DNA of 57,478 nt. Source: Phenylobacterium sp. (GTDB taxonomy: Bacteria > Pseudomonadota > Alphaproteobacteria > Caulobacterales > Caulobacteraceae). Below, piece after piece: positions 1 through 7,225 of the stretch. Numbering within the stretch: the stretch's first letter is position 1; every line of letters begins with the position of its first letter. Location: positions 1 through 57,478 of the forward strand of contig NZ_JAUYNW010000082.1 of assembly GCF_030698145.1 (NCBI RefSeq). The letters are read 5' to 3'. The notes below the pieces were generated by a model. The model saw only the letters and a list, made by a program, of their open reading frames with translations, was not told where the DNA came from and did not search any database. The position numbers and the translations under genes were made by a program.

Positions 1-894
1 TTCGCCGAGCGCGACAGCCATGTGCCCGAGATCGACGAGGCCTATCGCTTTGATCCGCAGACGACGATCGCCATCTGCGCCGGCTTCGCCTTCGACCGCC
101 GCGTCATGGTCCAGGGCTATCACGGCACGGGCAAGTCGACCCACATCGAGCAGGTGGCCGCGCGCCTCAACTGGCCGCTGATCCGGGTGAACCTGGACAG
201 CCACGTCAGCCGCATCGACCTGGTGGGCAAGGACGCCATCGTCCTGAAGGACGGCAAGCAGATCACCGAATTCCGCGAGGGCATCCTGCCCTGGGCCATC
301 CAGCGGCCCGTGGCCCTGGTGTTCGACGAATACGACGCCGGCCGCCCGGACGTGATGTTCGTTATCCAGCGCAATCTGGAAGCCCAGGGCAAGCTGACCC
401 TGGTGGACCAGAACCGCGTGATCCGGCCCAACCCGTTCTTCCGCCTGTTCTCCACCACCAACACCATCGGCCTGGGCGACACGACGGGGCTCTATCACGG
501 CACTCAGCAGATCAACCAAGGCCAGATGGACCGCTGGTCGATCGTGACCACGCTGAACTATCTGGCCCACGACGTGGAAGCCGAGATCGTGCTGTCCAAG
601 GCGCCGCACTACAACAACACCGAGGGCAAGCGCACGATCAGCGCCATGGTCCGGGTCGCCGACATGACCCGTAACGCCTTCATGAACGGCGACATCTCCA
701 CGGTCATGAGCCCGCGGACCGTCATCACCTGGGCCCAGAACACCGAGATTTTCGGCGGCGATATTGCGCTCGGCTTCCGGATGACCTTCCTGAACAAGTG
801 CGATGAGCTGGAGCGCGGCACCGTCGCCGAGTTCTTCCAGCGCGCCTTCGGTCAGGACCTGCCGGAATCCACGGCGCGGGTGCGGGTGGCCTAG
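1..894 (+). CDS. cobS: Cobaltochelatase subunit CobS (5'-truncated by window edge)
   Basis: AAA+ ATPase subunit of the aerobic cobaltochelatase CobN-CobS-CobT, which inserts cobalt into hydrogenobyrinate a,c-diamide in cobalamin synthesis. The frame is open through base 1 ([12 protein letters not shown] precedes the first internal GTG at 22), so the N-terminus lies upstream of the window. A Walker A motif, GYHGTGKST, sits at 115-141 and a Walker B-like [10 protein letters not shown] at about 316-345; the segment [15 protein letters not shown] between them is typical of CobS. The visible 297 residues cover nearly all of a protein usually of about 330 residues. Its partner cobT lies 1.7 kb downstream on the same strand, separated by two minus-strand genes. 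The assignment is firm; only the start is unseen. Confidence 0.95.
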   Translation, partial: FAERDSHVPEIDEAYRFDPQTTIAICAGFAFDRRVMVQGYHGTGKSTHIEQVAARLNWPLIRVNLDSHVSRIDLVGKDAIVLKDGKQITEFREGILPWAIQRPVALVFDEYDAGRPDVMFVIQRNLEAQGKLTLVDQNRVIRPNPFFRLFSTTNTIGLGDTTGLYHGTQQINQGQMDRWSIVTTLNYLAHDVEAEIVLSKAPHYNNTEGKRTISAMVRVADMTRNAFMNGDISTVMSPRTVITWAQNTEIFGGDIALGFRMTFLNKCDELERGTVAEFFQRAFGQDLPESTARVRVA

Positions 895-950
895 AGCCAA
901 CCCCGCAGCCGACGAGGCCGACTCGCTCACGCGACAGGCTCGAAACAGAA

Positions 951-976
951 AGGGCGCGGAGGTGACTCCGCGCCCT
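951..976 (-). terminator. Hairpin terminator between convergent cobS and DUF1328 gene
   Basis: Perfect 10-bp inverted repeat AGGGCGCGGA / TCCGCGCCCT with a 6-base loop (GGTGAC). On the minus strand it is followed by a T-rich TTCTGTTTC stretch, fitting an intrinsic terminator for the DUF1328 gene; it may also stop cobS transcripts from the other side. Confidence 0.7.
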
Positions 977-1002
977 TGTCCGTCTCAGATTTCAGAGGCG
1001 GC

Positions 1003-1182
1003 TCAGCCGCCGCTGATCTTCTTGCCGACGAAGGCGCCCAGCGCCAGGAACAGCACGAAGCCGATTACGGCCACAAAGAACAGCAGCTTGGCGATACCCG
1101 CCGCCGCGCCGGCCATGCCGGTGAAGCCGAGCGCGCCCGCGATCAGCGCGACCACGGCGAAAATCAGGGCCCATTTCAACAT
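1003..1182 (-). CDS. DUF1328 small membrane protein
   Basis: A 59-residue hydrophobic protein beginning [20 protein letters not shown] and ending FVGKKISGG. It has two predicted membrane helices (about residues 3-22 and 32-53) around a short Gly/Ala-rich turn, the hallmark of the DUF1328 (YtjA-like) family of inner-membrane proteins; its biochemical role is not known. The ATG at 1180-1182 is preceded by GGAG about 10 bases upstream, which sets the start. It is transcribed towards cobS and ends just before the hairpin at 951-976. Family members are sometimes stress-induced, but nothing here shows regulation. The overlapping frames are rich in arginine and are not credible proteins. Confidence 0.85.
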   Translation of the reverse strand: MLKWALIFAVVALIAGALGFTGMAGAAAGIAKLLFFVAVIGFVLFLALGAFVGKKISGG

Positions 1183-1256
1183 GTTGAACTCCAGCCAAAG
1201 ACATCAGGGGTCTTGCTGGCTAAACGCGGGGCAACGCCGTCGCGTTCCTGTGGCGA

Positions 1257-2504
1257 TCAGGCCGCCAGCAGAGGCAGAGCCTCCGGCGGCTGCATGCGGC
1301 CGCCGACCGGCGCCGTCTGCAGGCGACAGACGCCCGAGCCCGTCACGAACGGCACGTGAGCTGCGATGCAGGCTTCCAGCTCCACGCGGTTTCGGACGTT
1401 GGTGACCGCCGCCCAGATCTGCTTCTTGCGATAGAGCCCCAGCCGTTCGGCGAACCGGCGCAACACCGCGAGCCGAGCCCGCTGGTCGCCGCTGGGCAGG
1501 ACAAGGGTCACGCTCGTGACCGCGTTGGGCGCCAGCTTCTCCACCTCGAAGCCGGGATCTTGCGTGCGCAGGTCGATATTGGTCACGTACTTCAACAGGG
1601 AGGCCCGGACGGTGGCCAGGGCCGTGAACGCCGGGTCGCGGGGTACATCATAGACCGCCGCCGCCAACTGGCCCTTCGCCTCTGGAGGCAGGGTGGCGAG
1701 CATCTCCTCATAGGCCGCGCGCTGGGAGGCGCGGACGATGTTGGAGTAGCAGATGGGCAGGTAGAGCATCGAATGGGGCCCAGGGCCCGCCAGCATCCGT
1801 GCCGCCACGGCCAGGCAATCGGCGTCGAAAGCCTGGGGATCGGCGGGCATGTGCTCGTCGCCTTCCACCAGGCTGAGGTGGGTCCTCAGGGATCCTGGAG
1901 TTGAGCTGACCACGTCGCCGACAAAGACGCTGCGCAGGGTGAAGTAGATCCCCTGCACTCCGTCCAGGGACGGCATGGGGTGCTTGGCGGCCGCCTCGGC
2001 GATATCCGCCAGGGCTGCTTGCTGGGTCACCCAGATCGGTCCGACGGGAGCTCCGGGCGACAGGGCAGGTTCGTCGCCGGTTCGGGTGGGGGCGGCTTCG
2101 ACGCGGCTCAGCCGGCCGCCGGGTGGTAGCAGGGACGGATCCAGCAGGGCCGCGCTTACGGCAGCGTCGTCGAGGGCCGCGAAGGCCTGGACCGCTTCAG
2201 CGGAGCCCTCGAACAGCAGCAGGCCGACCTTGCCGGCCTCGTCGTCACCCTCGCCGAACAGCTTGATCTGCAGGTCGTCGCCCAGCCGCGCGAGTTCCTG
2301 GACGTCCAGCTCATCGGCGCGCGGATCGGTCAGCAGGAAGGAGTAGTGGGTCAGGGGCGTGAACTGGCGCGGCCACTGCCATTTTCCCTCAAGATAGATC
2401 CCTGAGAACTTGGCGACCAATGGCCCGAGGACGGCCGGCTTCAGGCCCGTCTTCTCCGCATCCACCGCCACTCTCAGACACGCAACCGCCGTCACCGCAC
2501 TCAC
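1257..2504 (-). CDS. Uncharacterised protein with EAL-like C-terminal flavour
   Basis: A 415-residue soluble protein with no signal peptide or membrane segment; I do not recognise a family with confidence. Start is GTG at 2504, with GAGGA about 10 bases upstream. The N-terminal third contains aromatic-rich stretches (GKWQWPRQFTPLTHYSFLLTDP). The C-terminal 130 residues (from about THLSLVEGDEHMP) end in LEACIAAHVPFVTGSGVCRL, which resembles the last strand and helix of degenerate EAL phosphodiesterase domains, but no catalytic EAL or DDFGxG motif is visible. If related, it would be catalytically dead. It is divergent from cobT across a 127-bp gap, so the two may share a promoter region. Coding status is well supported by length and third-position GC; function is open. 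Confidence 0.7.
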   Translation of the reverse strand: MSAVTAVACLRVAVDAEKTGLKPAVLGPLVAKFSGIYLEGKWQWPRQFTPLTHYSFLLTDPRADELDVQELARLGDDLQIKLFGEGDDEAGKVGLLLFEGSAEAVQAFAALDDAAVSAALLDPSLLPPGGRLSRVEAAPTRTGDEPALSPGAPVGPIWVTQQAALADIAEAAAKHPMPSLDGVQGIYFTLRSVFVGDVVSSTPGSLRTHLSLVEGDEHMPADPQAFDADCLAVAARMLAGPGPHSMLYLPICYSNIVRASQRAAYEEMLATLPPEAKGQLAAAVYDVPRDPAFTALATVRASLLKYVTNIDLRTQDPGFEVEKLAPNAVTSVTLVLPSGDQRARLAVLRRFAERLGLYRKKQIWAAVTNVRNRVELEACIAAHVPFVTGSGVCRLQTAPVGGRMQPPEALPLLAA

Positions 2505-2631
2505 TCCACCTGTTCCTCGATCATCGTGGCGCGTGAAAGTGTAAACACATCCTACGACCGGCCTGCGGGACTCAGCCGCACCACCAACAGGACTTTCCTC
2601 GGTTCACTCCGACGCGCTATGGAAGTTGGCC

Positions 2632-4584
2632 ATGGCCAAGAACCCGGAAAGCCCGCTCGAGCCCTTCAAACGCGCCCTTGCGAACGCTGCGCGCTCGCTC
2701 GCCGAGTCGCCCGACCTGGAGATCGTCTACTCCGGGGAAGGTCCCGTGCTGTCGGGCAATCGCGCGGTCTTGCCGCACCCGCCCCGCGACCTCACGCCGA
2801 CAGACGCCGCGCGCATCCGTGGCCTGGCCGACCAGATGGCCCTGCGCATCTCGCACCACGACGCCCAGGTCCATGCCCGCACCCGCCCCGGCTCGGCCCT
2901 GGGCGCGCCGGCCTATGACGCCCTGGAGCAGGTGCGCATCGAGGCCATCGGCTCCAATGCGCTCGGCGGCGTGCGGGAGAACCTGAAGGTCGTGCACGAG
3001 CAGGCCTGGCTCAAGCGCCCCTTCAATCCCGTCGACGCCCAGGCCAATCCTCCGATGGCCGAGATCGTCGCCCTGATGGCCCGCGAGCGGCTGACCGGGG
3101 TGGAGCCGCCGCCGAACGCCAAGCTGCTGGTGGACATGTTCCGCGACGAGATCGAGGCCCGAGCGGGCCAGGATCTCGACAAGCTGATCGACAAGATCGA
3201 CGACCAGAAGGCCTACGCCAAGATGGCGCGCACCATCCTGCGCGACCTGTCGATGGGCGACGACCTCTCGGACGCCCCCGACCAGGCCGACCAGGACGAC
3301 GAGGATGGCGACGAGGGCGAGGCTGAAGCCGCCGAGGACGGCGATGAGGGCGATGGCGAGGGGCAGTCCCCGCAGCAGGCCTCCATGGACGACAGCGAGG
3401 CGACCCACAGCGAAAGCGAGGACGCCGACAGCCAGATGATGCAGGCCGAGGATGATCCCAACGCCGAGGATTCTGACGAGCCGCCGGAGCTGGGCGAGGG
3501 CGAGCAGCCCGCGCGGCCGGACCCGAAGGGCGACGCCAAGACCCCCACCTACAAGGTCTTCACCACCGCCAACGACGAGATCGTGGCGGCCGAGGAGCTT
3601 TGCGACCTCGAGGAGCTGACCCGGCTGCGCGCCTATCTCGACCAGCAGCTCGCCAGCCTCTCCAGCGTGGTCTCGCGCCTGGCCAACAAGCTGCAGCGCA
3701 AGCTGATGGCCCAGCAGAACCGCTCCTGGACCTTCGACCTGGAGGAAGGGCTCCTGGATGTGGCCCGCCTGACCCGGGTGATCACCGATCCCACCGCCTC
3801 GCTGGCCTTCAAGGAAGAGGAAGACACCGAGTTCCGCGACACGGTGGTCACCATCCTGATCGACAATTCCGGCTCCATGCGCGGCCGCCCGATCATGGTG
3901 GCCGCCGTCTGCGCCGACATCCTGGCCCGCACCCTGGAACGCTGCGGCGTGAAGACCGAGATCCTCGGCTTCACCACTCGGGCCTGGAAGGGCGGCACGA
4001 GCCGCGAGGACTGGTTGAAGGCCGGCAAGCCCGCCCAGCCGGGCCGCCTGAACGACCTGCGCCACATCATCTACAAGGCCGCCGACGCCCCGTGGCGCCG
4101 CGCCAAGCGCAACCTTGGCCTGATGATGCGCGAAGGCCTGTTGAAGGAGAACATCGACGGCGAGGCCCTGATGTGGGCGCACCAGCGGCTGATCGACCGC
4201 ACCGAGGCCCGCCGCATCCTGATGGTGATCTCCGACGGCGCGCCGGTGGACGACTCGACCCTGTCGGTGAACTCCGGCCACTACCTCGAGCGCCACCTGC
4301 GCGAGGTGATCGCCGAGATCCAGGACAAGAGCCCCGTGCAGCTGATCGCCATCGGCATCGGCCACGACGTGACGCGCTACTATCGTCGGGCTGTCACCAT
4401 CGTGGATGTCGAGCAACTGGCCGGCGCCATCGTCGACCAGCTGGCTGAGCTGTTCAATGAAGAGCCGCGCAGGCAGACCCGCAAGACCGCGGGCCTGCTG
4501 GCCCCACCGCCCAATACGCAAGGCCCCCAGGGCGGCGCGACCCGGCGGTCCACCTTCAAGGAAGTCCGGAGAGCCGTGGCGTGA
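2632..4584 (+). CDS. cobT: Cobaltochelatase subunit CobT
   Basis: Partner of CobS in the cobalt-inserting chelatase; with CobS it forms the AAA+ motor that drives CobN. The 650-residue product has an N-terminal helical region, a strongly acidic middle (about residues 205-310, long runs of Asp/Glu) and a C-terminal von Willebrand A domain from about residue 400, with the MIDAS sequence [11 protein letters not shown] (Asp-x-Ser-x-Ser) at about 3847-3879. The ATG at 2632 is chosen over an in-frame TTG six bases earlier because GGAAG at 2621-2625 is well spaced for it. The stop overlaps the next gene by four bases (GTGA), suggesting translational coupling. A 634-codon antisense frame here is only a shadow. 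Confidence 0.95.
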   Translation: MAKNPESPLEPFKRALANAARSLAESPDLEIVYSGEGPVLSGNRAVLPHPPRDLTPTDAARIRGLADQMALRISHHDAQVHARTRPGSALGAPAYDALEQVRIEAIGSNALGGVRENLKVVHEQAWLKRPFNPVDAQANPPMAEIVALMARERLTGVEPPPNAKLLVDMFRDEIEARAGQDLDKLIDKIDDQKAYAKMARTILRDLSMGDDLSDAPDQADQDDEDGDEGEAEAAEDGDEGDGEGQSPQQASMDDSEATHSESEDADSQMMQAEDDPNAEDSDEPPELGEGEQPARPDPKGDAKTPTYKVFTTANDEIVAAEELCDLEELTRLRAYLDQQLASLSSVVSRLANKLQRKLMAQQNRSWTFDLEEGLLDVARLTRVITDPTASLAFKEEEDTEFRDTVVTILIDNSGSMRGRPIMVAAVCADILARTLERCGVKTEILGFTTRAWKGGTSREDWLKAGKPAQPGRLNDLRHIIYKAADAPWRRAKRNLGLMMREGLLKENIDGEALMWAHQRLIDRTEARRILMVISDGAPVDDSTLSVNSGHYLERHLREVIAEIQDKSPVQLIAIGIGHDVTRYYRRAVTIVDVEQLAGAIVDQLAELFNEEPRRQTRKTAGLLAPPPNTQGPQGGATRRSTFKEVRRAVA

Positions 4585-5543
4585 AACGACTGATCCTGGG
4601 AGCCGCGCTCGCCGCGCTCACCGCCTGCGCGCAACCGTCCACCCTGCCCAAGGGGCCGATGGCCGCAGGCTCCGGGATCACCATCACCGCCACGCCGGTC
4701 GCGCTCAATCCGCAGGACCCGTCCCAGGATCGCATCGGCGACTTCGTCTATGCGGGCGGCCTGGTGCTCTCGTCGGACCAGACCTCGCGCTTCCATGGAC
4801 TGTCGGACCTTCGGGTGACCCAGGATCGCAAGCTGGTCTCGATGAGCGACGAGGGCGACCTGCTGGAAAGCCGCGTCCTGCTGGACAAGACCGGCCGCTT
4901 GGTCGGCGTCGGTCCCGGCAAGCTGACGGTCCTCACCGGGCCGGACGGAAAGCCGCTTCAGGGCAAGAAGGAGGCTGATTCTGAGGGCTTGGCCTTCATG
5001 CCCAATGGCGACCGGCTGGTCAGCTTCGAGGCCATCGACCGCATTCTGCTCTATCCGGCAAAGGGCGGCGCCGCCCGGGTTGTTCCCTCGCCGGTGGACG
5101 CCGGCTTCCCCCCCAACGGCGGCATGGAGGCCCTGGCCTTCGATCCCGCTGTCGGCCCCGACGGCTACATCACCGCCGGTGAGGACTCCGGCGAGACCTG
5201 GACCTGCCGCGTCACCGCGGCCTGCGTGAAGGGTCCAACCCTGGAGAAGCCGCCTGAGTTCGGGGTGGTTGCGGTCGACAGGCTGGCCGACGGGAAGACC
5301 GCCTGGCTGTTCCGCGCCTGGGACCCCGTGCGCGGCAGCCGCATCACCCTGAAGATCCTTGGCCCCGCCGGCGAGGTGGCGCGCATGGACATGGCCAAGC
5401 CCCTGACCGTCGACAATCTCGAAGGCGTATCGGCGGTGCCCGGCAAGGACGGCGCGATCCGGTTCTACCTGCTCTCCGACGACAATTTCTCCAATTCCCA
5501 GAAGACCATCCTGCTGGCTTTCGACTGGAAGCCCGCGAAGTAG
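4581..5543 (+). CDS. Esterase-like phytase-family lipoprotein
   Basis: A 320-residue secreted protein of the esterase-like/phytase-like beta-propeller family (Pfam type PF13449). The N-terminus [16 protein letters not shown] is a lipoprotein signal with lipobox LTAC, so the mature protein probably starts at Cys16 and is membrane-anchored on the periplasmic side. Family-typical segments follow: [42 protein letters not shown] and [12 protein letters not shown]. Substrate is unknown; true phytase activity has not been shown for most relatives. It begins with GTG overlapping the cobT stop by four bases, so it is probably cotranscribed with cobT, although no link to cobalamin synthesis is apparent. 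Confidence 0.8.
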   Translation: MKRLILGAALAALTACAQPSTLPKGPMAAGSGITITATPVALNPQDPSQDRIGDFVYAGGLVLSSDQTSRFHGLSDLRVTQDRKLVSMSDEGDLLESRVLLDKTGRLVGVGPGKLTVLTGPDGKPLQGKKEADSEGLAFMPNGDRLVSFEAIDRILLYPAKGGAARVVPSPVDAGFPPNGGMEALAFDPAVGPDGYITAGEDSGETWTCRVTAACVKGPTLEKPPEFGVVAVDRLADGKTAWLFRAWDPVRGSRITLKILGPAGEVARMDMAKPLTVDNLEGVSAVPGKDGAIRFYLLSDDNFSNSQKTILLAFDWKPAK

Positions 5544-5616
5544 ATTTTCAGAGCGCGGGATGCGGGCGGAAAACCGGTTCCCACTTTTCCTCATCCCGCT
5601 TAGCGAGGCCGCCATT

Positions 5617-6363
5617 ATGAGCCAGACCGAGATCGCCCTTCCCACCCCGGAGGGCGAGGCGCGCGCCTTCATCTTCAAGCCCGACTCAGGCGTTGGCCCC
5701 TGGCCCGCCGCGATCATCGCCATGGACGCCCCGGCCATTCGGCCGGCCCTGTTCGAGATGGGCGAGCGCCTGGCCGCCGCCGGCTACTACGTGCTGCTGC
5801 CCGACCTGTTCTGGCGCGCCGGCCCCTACCCGCCCCTGGACATCGCCGCGGCCCGCGCGGGCGACAAGGAGGCCGGCGAGCTGTTCGCCAAACTGCGGGC
5901 CAGCACGGGCGCGGGCCGGCAGATGACCGACGTGAAGGCCTGCCTCGACTTCATCGCGGCCGATCCGGCCGCCAAGCCGGGCAAGGTGGGAATCACGGGC
6001 TATTGCATGGGCGGCTCCATCGCCCTGCGCGCGGCGGGAACCTACCCGGACCGCATCGGGGCGGCGGCCTCCTTCCACGGCGGCAACATGGCCACCGACG
6101 ACGAGCGCAGCCCGCATCTGCTGGCGCCTGCGATCAAGGCCAAGGTGCTGGTGGCCGGGGCCATAGAGGACCGCAGTTATGACGAGGCCCAGAACACCCG
6201 GCTCATCAAGTCCCTGAGCGAGGCGGGCGTGGACGCCGAGGTGTCGATCTGGGAAGGCTGCAAGCACGGCTGGGTGCCCACCGACATGCCGGTGCACAAT
6301 CCCGACGGCGCCGAGCGCCACTGGCGCGAATTGATCGCCCTGTTCGATGAGACGCTGAAATAG
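5617..6363 (+). CDS. Dienelactone hydrolase family protein
   Basis: A 248-residue alpha/beta hydrolase. The family triad is visible: nucleophile Cys130 in GYCMGG, Asp185 in GAIEDRSYD and His217 in CKHGW. Start is placed at ATG 5617 (MSQTEIALPTPEG); the frame continues upstream to an earlier ATG at 5560, but that extension has no family character. Canonical dienelactone hydrolases open the lactone ring in chlorocatechol breakdown, but most chromosomal paralogues have unknown ester or lactone substrates, and no chlorocatechol genes lie nearby. It follows the phytase-like gene by 73 bp and may be the last gene of the cobT transcription unit; an inverted repeat and terminator lie just downstream. 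Confidence 0.85.
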   Translation: MSQTEIALPTPEGEARAFIFKPDSGVGPWPAAIIAMDAPAIRPALFEMGERLAAAGYYVLLPDLFWRAGPYPPLDIAAARAGDKEAGELFAKLRASTGAGRQMTDVKACLDFIAADPAAKPGKVGITGYCMGGSIALRAAGTYPDRIGAAASFHGGNMATDDERSPHLLAPAIKAKVLVAGAIEDRSYDEAQNTRLIKSLSEAGVDAEVSIWEGCKHGWVPTDMPVHNPDGAERHWRELIALFDETLK

Positions 6364-6374
6364 AACCCCCTCAT

Positions 6375-6485
6375 CCGCTCATCCCGGCGAAGGCCGGGAC
6401 CCAGATACATCCACCGCTCTGAGGATGCTTGGCGCAGGTCGCGACCTACGACCTGGATCCCGGCCTTCGCCGGGACGAGCGGGTA
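6375..6485. repeat. Long inverted repeat pair (REP/MITE-like)
   Basis: Two copies of a roughly 30-base unit face each other: 6376-6404 (core ATCCCGGCGAAGGCCGGGAC) and 6454-6483 in reverse complement, with about two mismatches, separated by roughly 50 bases. Each core, TCCCGGCGAAGGCCGGGA, is itself palindromic. Such elements are dispersed in alphaproteobacterial intergenic DNA; here it lies between convergent genes. Confidence 0.75.
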
Positions 6486-6491
6486 TAAAAG

Positions 6492-6521
6492 AAAAAGGCC
6501 GGCGTCACCGCCGGCCTTTTC
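6492..6521 (-). terminator. Bidirectional intrinsic terminator of rpmB
   Basis: AAAAAGGCCGGC (6492-6503) and GCCGGCCTTTT (6510-6520) form a GC-rich hairpin flanked by A-run and T-run, so it can act on both strands: for rpmB on the minus strand and for the dienelactone hydrolase gene on the plus strand. Confidence 0.85.
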
Positions 6522-6543
6522 CAAATCTGCTTGTCGCTTGCGC

Positions 6544-6849
6544 CTAGGCGGCGGCGGCCGGCGCTTGCGCGGCGAGCTTGGCCTTCAGCTGGCGCTTGAT
6601 CTTGAGGGCGCGGGGCGAGAGCTGCTCGTCCTTGGCCTTGACCAGGAAGATGTCCAGGCCGCCGCGGAAGTCCAGGGTGCGGCGGGCCGCATTGGAGATG
6701 CGCAGCTTGAAGGTTTGCCCGAGCGCATCGGACTGCAGGCTGGCAGGGGCCAACGCCGGCAGGAAGCGGCGCTTGGTCTTGATATTCGAGTGGCTCACAT
6801 TGTTGCCGACCATGGGGCCGATACCGGTGAGTTCGCAGCGACGCGACAT
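6544..6849 (-). CDS. rpmB: 50S ribosomal protein L28
   Basis: Large-subunit ribosomal protein of 101 residues. The N-terminus MSRRCELTGIGPMVGNNVSH is diagnostic of L28, followed by the basic SNIKTKRRFLPAL segment and the RRTLDFRGGLD motif. Alphaproteobacterial L28 usually has about 95-100 residues with an Ala-rich tail, as here (AKLAAQAPAAAA). It is monocistronic: a strong TTGACG-N17-CTATAT promoter lies about 60-85 bases upstream and a clear terminator follows within 25 bases. Confidence 0.97.
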   Translation of the reverse strand: MSRRCELTGIGPMVGNNVSHSNIKTKRRFLPALAPASLQSDALGQTFKLRISNAARRTLDFRGGLDIFLVKAKDEQLSPRALKIKRQLKAKLAAQAPAAAA

Positions 6850-7225
6850 GGCTTAAGACCTAAGCGAGAAAGAGTGACGGCGGGCGGACCCGCGCGAGAG
6901 CGGGCGATATAGTCGAAGGTAAGCGGCGGCGTCAAGGCGGAGCCGCCTTTCACACCGCTTCATCGCACTTTCCTGTCGCCACGCCAAACCACCCGCGGAC
7001 CGACCGTCTTGTGTCCCCAAGCCCTTTGGATACAATACCTTGTAGGGAACAAATCCCGAATCCGGCCGAGTCAGCGATTCGGTCCTGATTCGTTGCGGCC
7101 ACGTTCCGGCGCCGCCGCCTGAACCTTAACCCACTCCTTTTCCGTCAGTAGCGAGAAGGCTCGCCTTCCCCTAGCTTGGGCTGCAAATCACCCGCATGGG
7201 TGGATCCAGGGGACGGGCGTTCAAC
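6850..7225. other. Divergent intergenic region between rpmB and a TonB-dependent receptor
   Basis: This 376-bp stretch holds no credible gene. It contains the rpmB promoter near its left end and, towards the receptor, a possible plus-strand promoter TTGTGT (7009-7014)-N16-TACAAT (7031-7036), leaving a leader of about 190 bases. I looked for a cobalamin riboswitch because of the nearby cob genes and the receptor, but saw no B12-box-like conserved core. Confidence 0.5.
6907..6935 (-). promoter_or_regulatory. Housekeeping-sigma promoter of rpmB
   Basis: Reading the minus strand, TTGACG (6935-6930) is followed after 17 bases by CTATAT (6912-6907), part of CTATATC, which matches the Caulobacter major-sigma consensus (TTGACG ... 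GCTANAWC) well. It lies 58 bases upstream of the rpmB start codon. Confidence 0.7.

Noticed and set aside
2617..4521. 634-codon open frame antisense to cobT
   Set aside because: Its translation is rich in Gly/His/Leu/Val with no family signature; it is the mirror of GC-rich codon use in cobT.
6850..7225. Possible cobalamin riboswitch before the TonB receptor
   Set aside because: Considered because of cobS/cobT nearby, but no B12-box-like core or expected stem order could be seen.
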